DNA of 64,000 nucleotides, taken from Trogon surrucura. Its lineage: Eukaryota > Chordata > Aves > Trogoniformes > Trogonidae. Position numbers and translations under genes: made by a program. Under the pieces are notes generated by a model, which was not told the DNA's origin, made no database searches, and was given only the letters and a program-made list of their open reading frames with translations. Position 1 is the stretch's first letter; each line of letters starts with the position of its first letter. The stretch spans positions 4,990,561-5,054,560 of the forward strand of contig CM036619.1 of the NCBI GenBank assembly GCA_020746105.1. Direction: 5' to 3'. Positions 41,755 to 64,000 of this stretch are shown piece by piece.

Positions 41755-42556
41755 GAGAGTCTTGAGAGGCCGGTCCGTGAAGTTCAACGATGCCAAGGTC
41801 CTGCAGCTGGGCTGGGGCAGTCCCCAGTATCAGTGAAGGCTGGGGATGGCTGGATTGAGAGCAGCCCCGAGGACAAGGACTTGGGGGTGCTGGTGGATGA
41901 AGAGCTGGACGTGAGCCGGCAACGTGCGCTCGCAGCCCCAAGAGCTGGTCTTGTCTTGGGCTGTATCTAAAGCAGCGTGGCCAGCGTGTCAAGAGAGGTG
42001 ATTCTGCCCCTCTGCTCTGCTCTGGTGAGACCTCACCTGGAGTTCTGTGTCCAGTTCTGGGGCCCCCAACACACAAAGGACGTGGACCTGTTGGAGCGGG
42101 TCCAGAGGAGAGTCAGGAAGGTGATCAGAGGGCTGGAGCACCTTTCCTATGAGGACAGGCTGAGAGAGTTGGGCTTGTTCAGCCTGGAGAAGAGAAGCCT
42201 CCAGGGAGACCTTACAGCGGCCTGCCAGTACCTGAAGGGGCTACAGGAAAGCTGGGGAGGGGCTGTTCACAAGGGTGTGTAGTGACAGGATGAGAGGCAA
42301 TGGCTTTAAACTAGAGCAGGGCAGATTTAGATTAGACATTAGGAAGAAGTTCTTTACAATGAGGGTAGTGAAATAGTGGAACAGGTTGTCCAGAGAAGCT
42401 GTGGCTGTCCCCTCTGTGGAAGTGTTCAAGGCCGGGTTGGATGGGGCTTTGAGCAACCTGGTCTAGGAGGAGGTGTCACTGCCCGTGGCAGCGGAGTTGG
42501 AACCACATGATCTTTAAAGTTCCTTCTAACTCAAAGCATTCTATGGTTCTATGATA
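41755..42556 (+). mobile_element. CR1 LINE 3' portion (about 800 bp)
   Basis: Sense CR1 with the end of the reverse-transcriptase ORF region (GACTTGGGGGTGCTGGTGGATG, CTCACCTGGAGTTCTGTGTCC), then the 3'UTR (AGGAAGAAGTTCTTTACAATG) and tail (ATTCTATGGTTCTATGAT). Frames are broken; not active. The ORF at 41977-42282 is CR1-derived. Confidence 0.95.
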
Positions 42557-45334
42557 TACATTTTGTCTCTAATATGTAGGTAACTTGTAATGTGCTCATG
42601 GATAATGTGTCATCTGCTGAAAAAACGGGGATTTTGCTGTAGATAATGTTGGCTCCAGAAATTCATCTGTGCCTGTTTGGGCAAGAGCTACTTGTGCTGC
42701 CACTGAGAGCGAGTTAGCACTTCCAGAAAGGATGACGCATGCTTCGCGTTTCCTTAATTGCTTAAATAAAAAAGTTTCCAATATGCTTTACTAACAATAT
42801 GCCTCATCAGTTGTATTGGTAAGAAGTCAGCTAAGGCCACTATTTGATTACTACGTGGCATGAGAGAGACTTTTCCATAGTACACAATAATAGTTCACAT
42901 AGAATTTAGGGCATAAAGGGATTACCCACGGAGAATCATATTAAATGGAAAATACAGTGAGTTTGCTAAGTGACCATTCCTAGCTTATATAGAATTTTCT
43001 GAGCACATAACGACAAGGCTTTCCTACAGATGACACTGATTTATTGATAAAAGAAAGCACCTTAAGCAGTTGTAGGCACCTTAGTACAAGGCTAGTACAG
43101 CGACGTGTTCATTTGCATCAGTTCCAACATTACTGTATTTGGAGACCTCTGCAGTTAATAATCTACATCTCTTCCTCTGCGTAATTCCCTCGAGGTTACA
43201 ACTTCTGCGAAGCCCCACCGTGCAAGTTGTGTCTAAAGTGAAGCACAATGTCCTGTGGTGCTCTAGGGGTATCTAGGAGGCTCGGTTTCTTCCTTGAGCC
43301 TTATCGTCTTGTGACACCTCGTGGAAAGAGTTGACATTACTGTGACAGTGAATTTCCGTCTTTCATGTTTTCAACGTACATATAACCCCCCGTCAAGATT
43401 TCGGAGAGTATTGAGCTATTTGGATATGGATTTGGGATCCATGTAGATGCCACAAAGTTTAGGGACCTGCTTGTAGTCGCTTTGCTCACCTGTGGACAAT
43501 GCAGTTTAAGTTGGTCTGGGCAAACCAGGACTCACTTTTTCTTCTCCTCTAGGTCCTATCTTGTATCAGATGTTTCCTCTCTTTCCATGCAGCGCTTCCA
43601 GAAAGGCCACATGCAGAAAAACTCTGGTTTTTCTTCAGTACCACACTGGGCAGATGACAGCTTTTGTCGGATGGTGATGGGCATCTCTCCACACTGCTAA
43701 CACAGCTTTAGTTTGCAGAAGACAGAATCACGATGGAGCTGTGCAGCGTAAGGTGGGTGTGCACTCACTCTGAGAATACCATGGTATCGCAGTACTACTG
43801 ATATTTAAGAAGTTGACTCTTTTTTAAAGTATATTTCGAAAGTGCAAAATTAATGTTGTACCAGTAATGGAATCAAACCAGTTCCTAATTAAAACAAGCC
43901 AACAAACGCATAAAGCAGTTCATACTGGAATTATTTCTTTTGAGTCAGAACTGAATTGGTATTGAGAATTCTTTAGTAAACTTGACTGCGAACACAGGTG
44001 AAATAAATCTCTCCTCTGAAAAATTCAAAACAGCAGCTTGCCCAAAAAGCTAAAATGCCCTGTTCTGTGTAAGGACTGTGTGTACTAATTGCAAACCGCA
44101 GAGCAGCATCACATTTCAGTGTCTCCTTTTCTACTCCCATTTGATTCACCAGCCTGTGCTAGGGGAGTCCTTCTTGCTGTGCTTTGCAGACCTGAGTAAG
44201 AAACTGCTCAGTGTAGGTATTTTTGAGCTCTCTGACTAAATTAGGTCTAGTGAAGGAGGGAGTGAGCAGCAATGCTGTTCTTGTCCCGTAGTGAAGGATG
44301 TTTCTTGTTACTCATGGCTGTGAGTAACTCCCACGTTATTGTGCCAAGAGCAGTGGAGAAGCGCTGGACTAGGGAAAAATCTGCCTGTGTCAGCAAACAA
44401 GGGAAAAGCTGAAGTCAATCTGGCAAAGTGTAAACACAGTATTTGGAAAAGTAGTTGACACACAATAATAAATGACAGGTTACGTTAAAAGAAAGAAGTA
44501 TCTAGCACAAGATGCATACCGTAACAAAAATACAAACCCAAGTATTTTTTTAGTATCATTCTCTAAATGTGCAGTAGAGCAATATAAAGGCAGGTTTTAT
44601 AAACAGTGGAAACAGAAGTTCATGACGAAGCAGAAGTGTTTCTTGTGCAATGAAAAAAAAAGCTGTTCTGAGGTGACTCAATGAAGTGTTACTTGGTGGA
44701 GCTAAGAAGGTTGTGTCATATTCAAAGCAAGAGATAAATCTGAGCAGTTGGTAAATTATGTACTAATGCACAAACGCAAACAGAACATAACTGAACTGAC
44801 ACTGGTCACTTCAAGATATGTGATCATTTGGAAGTTTCAGGTAAGGCTTTCAGTGTAGGAGCTCCTCCGTTAGAACAGCTGGAGCAATGGAGAGTTTCAA
44901 AAGCAAAAATAAACTGATGGAAGCCAAGCTTTTAGGCAGACCATACCACGTGTAATCTTCCATTTCCATTTTCGATAGATACACATTTAGGTGACTCCTC
45001 TTCAGAGTGGCTCTACCGCTTGGAATTATTTAGAACATTATGTACCTTCATCCTGGAGGATCTCAGGAGACTGAGTAGCTTAATGGCAACGAGAAAGCTC
45101 TGGAACGCAGTGTTCACAGAGCCCCAGTCTAAATTATCTTCTAAAGATGATAAAATATGAGCTACTCCAATGTACATTAAGTGATAATTAAATTAATGCA
45201 AGCGATATATAATTATCACCTTTTTCTCTTGTAGGGAAGAAGTTAAACAGCAAAAAATGGCCAAGATAAACTATGGAAAATAATGTTTCTAAAACTCTCA
45301 CCAGACAATGCTGGAGGGTAGATACATGAATGAT
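42557..45334. other. Intergenic, no gene or recognisable repeat
   Basis: About 2.8 kb of AT-rich unique sequence between the CR1 and the LTR stack. ORFs are short and unremarkable. Confidence 0.7.
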
Positions 45335-46330
45335 TGTGGTGGTTTCGGCTGGGATAGAGTTAATTCACTTCATAGTAGCTAGTATGGGATTATGTTTTGG
45401 ATTTGTGCTGAAAGCAGCATTGATAATACAGGGATGTTTTTGTTCCTGTTGAGCAGTGTTTACTGTTACAGATTTACTCAAACCAGTTCCTTTAACAGGG
45501 TCTGATCCCAGCATCCCACTGAGAATGCAAAATCCCAGTGAAGGTTTCCAGTTAGTCTTTTATTAGTTCTGATGTTATAGCTCGAGCTGGGTGCCTCAGT
45601 TCATGCTTCTGTTTTACCCGTATTACTCACTACCTGATGCCCACGTCAAACCCTAAGTCTAATCGCTTAATTCTGGTTGTTGCTTTCTTGATTTCTTACT
45701 GGTTTTAGCTGTCACTGTGATGGCCTTCTTCCGAAGTTATGTCATTCTCTTGGAATTATCTCCTTGGCCCTTCTTCATTCCACTCGTATCTTCTGAATCC
45801 AGTGAGTTCTTTGTTAGCAGAGTTAGTTTTATCGAAATGTTTACGCTTGGTCAGCTCCTGCGGCCTAAGGCTTCAGCTGCTTCAGCTGCTAATGCTAAGC
45901 CACTAATGCTAAATGAGACTATTCAGAGGGAAGAATTCAGTTAATCAAATTTCTTCTATAACATTACACAGAGTCAAGGCCTTTTCTACTTCTCACCCCA
46001 CCAGCGCGGAAGCCAGGAGTGCACAAGGGGCTGGGAGGGGACACAGCTGGGCCCAACTGGCCAAAGGGATATTCCAGACCGTACGATGTCATATTCAGGA
46101 GTATAAAAGCGGGGACAAGAAGGAGGAAGGGAGGATGGTGTTTTGTCTTCCCAAGACACCACTGCACCTGCTGGAGCCCAGCTTTCCTGGAGATGGCTGA
46201 CACCTACCTGTCGATGGGAAGTGGGGAATGAATTCCTTGTTTTGCTTTCCTTGTGTCAGTGGCTTCTGCTTATTAAACTGTTTTTATCTCAACCCATGAG
46301 TTTTCTCACTTTTCCTGTCTCCACCTGGCA
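45335..46330 (+). mobile_element. ERVL-type LTR, interrupted by a second LTR
   Basis: Begins TGTGGTGGTTTCGGCTGGG then GATAGAGTTAATTCAC, a hallmark of a common neoavian LTR. It carries a TATA box (46102-46108) and ATTAAA (46272-46277) followed by CTGTTTTTATCTCAACCCATG. The sequence is split at 45464-45963 by another element; removing that restores GTGTTTACACAGAGTCAAGG. Its last part, expected after TTTTCTCACTTTTCCTG, is missing or replaced by CR1 sequence at about 46331. Confidence 0.88.
45464..45963. mobile_element. Solo LTR (500 bp) nested in the LTR, TTAC duplications
   Basis: Termini TGTTACAG ... CTATAACA form a short imperfect inverted repeat, flanked by TTAC at 45460-45463 and 45964-45967. 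The host LTR reads through once the insert and one TTAC are removed, which proves the boundary. A 4-bp duplication fits an ERV1-like element. Orientation is unclear; an AATAAA on the minus strand near 45556 would favour minus. Confidence 0.85.
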
Positions 46331-47369
46331 GAAGACCCTGTCCTCTCTGAGCTCTGCACCCACCACGACTGAGGCAGCTGCCCAGGCAGAGCTCCGGGGG
46401 GAACATGCTTCCACGCTGGTGTCCGGGTGCACGGTGGGCCCTGCTCTCACCCAGCACTGGCCGTGTTGAGCAGAGCTGTGGGAGAGGAACTGCTCCACTG
46501 CTTGACAGAGCTCCGGGAGAAGGTGAGGAGGTTGGGGAGTATCAGGGATCCGCACCCTGCCTTCCCCGGGACAGCCCTGTCAAGGAGATCTTAAAGGCAC
46601 AGGTACAGACCGTCCCTCTGTGCTGGAAGACAAGACGGTGGGGAAGAAGGCTGTCCTGGCTGGCTGGAGAGCTTTGGCCAGGAAAAGTAGTTTATGACCT
46701 TTGGGAGAATGGGCAGCAGCTCAGGAGGATGACAAGGATGTGGTGAAGTTATGCAGAGACAAAATTAGAAGGGCCAAAGCCAAACTAGAACTTACCTTGG
46801 TAAAAGACCAGCTAAGAGGATGAGGGACAGGCTGTGCCTGTTGTGTGCTCGGACTTCAGTAAAGTCTTGGACAATGTTTCGCACAGCGTTCTCCTGGAGA
46901 AAGTGGCTGCTCATGGCTTGGATGGGCACATTCGTTACTGGTTAAAAAACCTGGCTGAGTCCAAAGAGAGCTGAAAGGAGTTCAACAAGGCCAAGTGCTG
47001 GGTCCTGCACTTGGGTCAGAACAACGCCAGGCAACGCTACAGTCTTGGGGAAGAGTGACTGAAAAGCTGCCCAGCAGAAAAGGATCTGGGGGTGTTGGTT
47101 AACAGTGGCTGAACATGAGCCAGCAGTGTGCCCAGGTGGCCAAGAAAGCCAATGGCATCTTGGCCTGGATCAGGAACAGTGTGGCCAGCAGGACCAGGGC
47201 AGGGGTTGTCCCCCTGTACTGGGTATTGATGAGGCCACACCTTTAATCTTGTGTTCAGTTCTGGGCCCATCACTCCAAGAAAGACACTGAGGTGCTGGAG
47301 CGTGTCCAGAGAAGGGCAATGAAGCTGGTGAAGGATCTAAAGAACAAGTCCTATGAGGAGCAGCTGAGG
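46331..47369 (+). mobile_element. CR1 LINE, 5' and central parts with deletions
   Basis: Sense CR1. The early part resembles the ORF1 coiled-coil region. About 46560-46800 encodes an ORF2 stretch with VYDLWENGQQLRRM and, after frameshift, AETKLEGPKPN, the region after the endonuclease. About 46850-46975 resembles the RT motif around SDFSKVLDNVSHSVLLEK, and 46975-47369 is the ORF2 end (TGCTGGGTCCTGCACTTGG, GATGAGGCCACACC). Multiple stops and deletions. Continues after the inserted LTR at 47890. Confidence 0.9.
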
Positions 47370-47889
47370 TGTTAGAAAAGAGTCTGGGAAGACCTTTCCA
47401 TTGAGTCATGAGATTCATGGACCCCCTTGCTTTCTCACGGAGAGGAGTCTATGGGCAACTGGATTCAGTCTTAGCCACCGAGTGTAAAGATTTAGCACCC
47501 CAGGTTCTTCCACAGAGTTGGTTTATTTCAGCTCAAGCTGGGACCTTCTGAGAGGGACCCCGACCAAAGAAATCCCTGGGCAATTACACCCTTACAGTTT
47601 AAGTTCACCTGGTGAGCCTCCTTTTCTTATCCTGAGGATGCAGTTTCTGCTGAGGGATGTGGCTATCTTATCCTTCTAATTTGTGCTGGTTTGGGGGCCT
47701 CCCTTCAGCCTAAACTCAGCGGTATTTTGGTGAAAGTTCACAGTCTGCAGCCTCCGGCGTCAGTAAATTTAACTGCTTGTGATAAGCAATGTCACTCGTA
47801 AACCAAAACAAGTTTCAATTCATACTAGTCCTAAGTGGTCACACAGTTAATTACAACATTGTACAAGTAAACTATTTTAATCTCCAACA
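47370..47889 (-). mobile_element. Solo LTR (520 bp) nested in CR1, TGAGG duplications
   Basis: Termini TGTTAGAAAAG ... CTCCAACA, flanked by TGAGG at 47365-47369 and 47890-47894. Removing it rejoins CR1 text (GAGGAGCAGCTGAGG + GAACTGGGG). A 5-bp duplication fits ERVL. Minus orientation is favoured by an AATAAA on that strand (plus 47522-47527). Confidence 0.87.
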
Positions 47890-47960
47890 TGAGGGAACTG
47901 GGGTTTTTAGCCTTGAGAAAACAAGGTTCAGGGGAGCCATTTCCCCTTGACCTGTCACTA
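47890..47960 (+). mobile_element. CR1 continuation after the nested LTR
   Basis: TGAGGGAACTGGGG, TTAGCCTTGAGAAAAC and AGGTTCAGGGGAG resume the CR1 of 46331-47369. The fragment then fades before an opposite-strand CR1. Confidence 0.75.
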
Positions 47961-47991
47961 CAGGCCTTGGTTAGAAAGATTGCCCACATCT

Positions 47992-48350
47992 TTCTTCTAG
48001 CCCCCCTTTAAGTACAGGAAGGTTGCAGTTAAGGCTTCTCTAGGCTGAACAACCCCAAGTCCCTCAGCCTGTCCTCATAGGGAGGGTGTTCCAATGCCCT
48101 GATCGCCTTCACGGCCTCCTCTAGAGTTGCTCCAACAGGTCCACGTCCTTCCTGTGTTGGAGGCCCCAGAGCTGGACACAGAGCTGCAGGTGAGGTCTCA
48201 CCAGAGCACAGCAGAGGGGTGGAATCACCTCCCTCGCTCTGCTTTGCTCCCACTCCAGTTACTCCCCAGGCTGCCTGCGCTGGGGACTGCCCTGACCCAC
48301 CTTCAGGACCTTGCCCTGGGCCTTGCTGAACTTCAGGAGGTTCCCATACC
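47992..48350 (-). mobile_element. CR1 LINE fragment, opposite orientation
   Basis: Reverse-complement CR1: GGCTTCTCTAGGCTGAACAAC, CAGCCTGTCCTCATAGGGAGG, CCAGAGCTGGACACAGAGCTG, GGTGAGGTCTCACCAGAGC. No 3' tip present. Confidence 0.92.
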
Positions 48351-48429
48351 CTCCCCTAGGAAAGCACCCTCAGACAAGGCCCATGCTCCCCGACATCGTC
48401 AGGATGTTTGTCCTTTGAGCTAGAAAACA

Positions 48430-48636
48430 CCAAGGGACCCATTTTCCAATTCTGGGCCCCTCAGTTCAAGAAGGACAGGGAGCTGCTTGAGAGAGTCCAG
48501 CGCAGAGCCACAAAGATGATGGAGGGAGTGGAACATCTCCCTTATGAGGAAAGGCTGCAGGAGCTGGGTCTCTTTAGCTTGGAGAAGAGGAGGCTGAGGG
48601 GTGACCTCATTCATGTTTATAAATATGTCAAGGGGG
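48430..48636 (+). mobile_element. CR1 LINE, left part of a split copy
   Basis: Sense CR1: CCAATTCTGGGCCCCTCAG, GAGAGAGTCCAGCGCAGAGC, TATGAGGAAAGGCTGCAGG, CATTCATGTTTATAAATATG. Interrupted at 48637 by a solo LTR and continued at 49194. Confidence 0.93.
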
Positions 48637-49189
48637 TGATGCCGTGAAAAGCTGAAATCAGAACTTAATAGCCTTGATGTCTATTAAGCAGGTATTCTTT
48701 ATTGCTGCGCAGGGCACACAGAGGATAGCTCCATCTAGTGTGAGCCCCGAGAAAGGCCAAACATACAGCTTTTATACAGTTTAGACATACATATTCATGC
48801 AATTTCCGAGAACTCATTAACATGTTGCCGCCCACTCCCGCATGCACAGTACAGTCTTTTGGTGGTCATCAGGGTCTCTGGTGGTCGTCTTACTTCGTCA
48901 TTGTAGTCTTCATCGAGGTGTCCTGTTGATGAGCTCCATTCAGTTAACTCCTTATCTTTGTTAACAAGGCTGGCCTAGGCTGGTTCTGCATATCTCACTC
49001 CATCTTTGAAGATAAGAGCATCCTGTCCTTGAGGAAAAGTTCGGGGAAAGGCTCCCCTTGTGGAATACCTATCTCACACCTCCATTGTCCCACTGATTCT
49101 GTTCGCCCAGGCTTATTTGAGTCTTTTACGTACCAGCTAAAACTACAGTTCTGGCTATAACTGTGGCTCCAGCTAAAACCACTGCTTCA
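48637..49189 (-). mobile_element. Solo LTR (553 bp) nested in CR1
   Basis: On the minus strand it starts TGAAGCAGTGG and ends GGCATCA, with a TATAAAA box (plus 48770-48776) and an AATAAA (plus 48698-48703) 67 nt downstream, a normal U3-R layout. GGGG lies on both sides (48633-48636, 49190-49193), a probable 4-bp target duplication. The CR1 rejoins cleanly across it. Minus orientation means its promoter points away from TRAPPC9. Confidence 0.9.
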
Positions 49190-49193
49190 GGGG

Positions 49194-49505
49194 AGTGTCA
49201 GGAGGACGGAGCCAGGCTCTTCTCAGTGACATCCACTGACAGGTCAAGGGGCAATGGGCGGAAGCTGGAACACAGGAGGTTCCATAAAAATACGAGGAAA
49301 AACTTTTTTACTGTGAGGGTGACAGAGCACTGGCACAGGCTGCCCAGGGAGGTTTGTGGAGTCTCCTTCTCTGGAGACATTCAAAACCCGCCTGGACACA
49401 CTCCTGTGCGACCTACTGTAGGTGATCCTGCTCTGGCAGGGGGGTTGGACTAGATGATCTTTTGAGGTCCCTTCCAACCTCTACCATTCTGTGATTCTGT
49501 GATTC
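49194..49505 (+). mobile_element. CR1 LINE, right part of a split copy
   Basis: Continues 48430-48636: TGTCAGGAGGACGGAGCCAGG, AAAAACTTTTTTACTGTGAG, TTCAAAACCCGCCTGGACAC, and the tail repeating ATTCTGTG twice at 49487-49502. The tail ends directly against the TRAPPC9 CpG island. Confidence 0.95.
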
Positions 49506-50130
49506 GTTTCACGATTTGGAAATCCCAGATCAGTTTGCGGTTCCCGCCTTGAGGCACCGCACAACCACCGCGCCCACCCCGAGCCCTTTTGCGCACGCCC
49601 CGCCCTCCCGCAGCGGGGCGGGGCGGGACTCCGCGCGCCCATTGCCGTCAGTTCCGCCGCCGCGCCCCGCCCCTCCCCGCCCCGCGCGCCCGGCACCAGC
49701 AGCAGCCGCAGCAGGAGGAGGAGGCGGGGCCGGTTCCTGTCCCGGCTGTGAGTGCCCCCCCCCCCCCCGCCCCCTCCCCCCCCCCCCCCCCTCCCTCCCG
49801 CCGCGTTCCCCACCCAGCAGCGCGCGCCCTTCCCTCAGGCGGCCGCGTCCCCCCGGCCCTGCCCCGGGGACTCTGCCCCTCTCGGCCGCTCCCCTGGGCG
49901 TCCTCTCCGCTCCTGCGGGGGTGCCCCTGCCGCCCGCCGCCTCTTGGCGCTTCGCCTGGAGTTCTTCTCCCCTCCTCGACTTCGCCCGGTGTGGGAGAGG
50001 GGAGCGGGAGGGAAGCGGGGCAAAGCCCTCCCTCCCTTCCGAAACCTTCCCGCCTCCCCTCCTGCCCCCTGAGGGCGTCCGAGGGCGGGGAGAGGGGGGC
50101 GATACTGCCGGGCCCTGCTGCTCTCAGGAG
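49506..50130 (+). promoter_or_regulatory. TRAPPC9: TRAPPC9 CpG island promoter
   Basis: Abrupt change from CR1 to CpG-dense sequence with GC boxes (GGGGCGGGGCGGG near 49615; CCCCGCCCCTCCCCGCCCC near 49665-49683). TATA-less. Transcription probably starts at about 49620-49700. The long overlapping ORFs across it are compositional. Confidence 0.85.
49650..49747 (+). other. TRAPPC9: TRAPPC9 non-coding exon 1 (5' end approximate)
   Basis: Inferred: the coding exon at 51118 is preceded by an acceptor, and the only strong donor in the CpG island is CGGCT|GTGAGTG, with GT at 49748-49749. No ATG is required here. Confidence 0.6.
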
Positions 50131-51107
50131 TTAGAAGGAGACCTTCCTCCTCTTCCTCAGCCACATGTGCTCCCGCGCTCAAAAGTCCTTTTTTTTCCCC
50201 ATTCTATTTGGTAAAACCAATGCCGTCAGTCTAAAGCTGTGCTGCGGGTTTTATTTTGGCCGTTGGTGAGGTTTTTTATTTGTTTGGATTGTGTTTGTTT
50301 GGGTTTTTAGGTTGATTTTTTGTTATTATTTTATTTTACATACGTTTTTAGAGGGTGCTTTGGCACTGAAATCCACCAGGGGTTCTGTGTGGTCCTGGAG
50401 GTCTCAGGGGGGCTGTGAGGGCTTTGAGACACAGGTGCACTACACCAACCGATTTCAGATAGCTCAGAGGAGAAGGGATTCTAAATATTTAACTATAAGT
50501 GTTGCCTAGTCCTTCTGACAAGCCTGCATGTGTTTTGAGCAAAGACTGACTTCACTTTTTCTCTAAAGTCTGCTGGACCTGTTTTCTCCTCTACCTGGCC
50601 GCATGCGGGCACTGACAGCTCTTGAGTCATTCCGATTCGGTGTCGGTGTACGTCCCACCTCACACGATTTTCCCTGTTTTCCCGAAGGCCTGTTGTGGAG
50701 ATAAACTGGAGAACCTGAGTCTTGAAGGACATCTCCTCTGAGGTGGTGCTTCAGCAAGCATTTACTCTTTGGCTGTGGTAGATAGAAACTCTGCTGCGCC
50801 ATGTGTTAGGTTGGCTTGTGTGGTTGCACAGTGAATAGGAAACTTATTCGGTTGGAACCTAATTTACAAGTTTTTTTGCTCGTGGCCATGTGGATACGTG
50901 ACTAAGAACACTCTGTGCACTGTGGAACTTCGTCAGTGGGCTCTGTGATTGAAGATTTAGTAAAATGATGAAAGAAAGTATTAGTATTGTAGCACGTTTA
51001 TACAGGATGCAGAAAGGTTTAGCATCAGAGTCCTGGTTTGATTCAGCAACCATGCGTGCTTCTGAATGTTAAAAAATAATATAAGTTTCTCTTTTACTAG
51101 CCTGCAG
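49748..51107 (+). other. TRAPPC9: TRAPPC9 intron 1
   Basis: About 1.36 kb. Opens with a long C-rich tract (49755-49799) and the 3' half of the CpG island, then AT-rich sequence. Tandem acceptors: ACTAG (51096-51100) and CCTGCAG (51101-51107), seven bases apart and both in the 5'UTR. Confidence 0.7.
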
Positions 51108-51111
51108 TTGA

Positions 51112-64000
<12,889 letters not shown>

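Noticed and set aside
41977-42282. 101-codon ORF with protein-like text
   Set aside because: It is part of the CR1 ORF2 C-terminus, with stops on both sides.
49516-50214. ORFs of 232, 181 and 115 codons
   Set aside because: Pro/Arg/Ser-rich readings of the TRAPPC9 CpG island in several frames at once; no family resemblance.

Overview
The window is vertebrate, and almost certainly avian, nuclear DNA. Three things show this: split genes with GT-AG introns, many CR1 LINE fragments whose 3' ends carry the bird-type ATTCTGTG tail, and solo LTRs of avian ERVL type. The gene order AGO2 (+) / CHRAC1 (-) / TRAPPC9 (+) is the inverted equivalent of the human 8q24.3 order. The LTR family with the GGCTGGGATAGAGTTAAT start suggests a neoavian bird rather than a chicken, but that is inference.

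Region 1 (1-33195) is the 3' part of AGO2, the slicer Argonaute. Thirteen coding exons (2167-19787) encode residues 265-859 in human numbering with no length change: the end of PAZ, linker L2, MID and all of PIWI. The D597-E637-D669-H807 catalytic tetrad and the MID 5'-phosphate pocket are intact. One intron is GC-AG. The introns hold CR1 fragments, a 1186-bp solo LTR with a 5-bp target-site duplication, a 12-bp minisatellite and a 93-bp tandem duplication. The stop codon is followed by an inferred 3'UTR of about 13.4 kb ending at a double AATAAA. Inside it, in antisense, lies a decayed processed copy of FAM118A (a SIR2-like family), which is unusual in a bird genome.

Region 2 (33196-41500) holds convergent CHRAC1 on the minus strand, a 135-aa histone-fold subunit of the CHRAC remodelling complex. 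All three coding exons were found. Its CpG-island promoter has three ACTACAAYTCCCA (ZNF143-type) motifs. An LTR sits almost against the exon 2 splice donor.

Region 3 (41500-49505) is the CHRAC1-TRAPPC9 spacer and is a stack of repeats: a long CR1 3' end, an ERVL-type LTR with a second solo LTR inside it, and two CR1s each split by a solo LTR. The boundaries and short target-site duplications give a relative insertion order.

Region 4 (49506-64000) is the 5' end of TRAPPC9 (TRAPPII subunit): a CpG-island promoter with a non-coding exon 1, a 584-nt first coding exon (residues 1-194), an 11-kb intron with two CR1s, and a 146-nt exon. The rest of the gene lies beyond the window.

The three genes do not form a pathway: AGO2 acts in small-RNA silencing, CHRAC1 in chromatin, TRAPPC9 in vesicle tethering. 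Their linkage is ancestral synteny. I found no rRNA, tRNA, CRISPR array or convincing new protein system. The most unusual items are the antisense FAM118A retrocopy, the nested LTR stratigraphy and an unexplained exon-like ORF in CHRAC1 intron 2.
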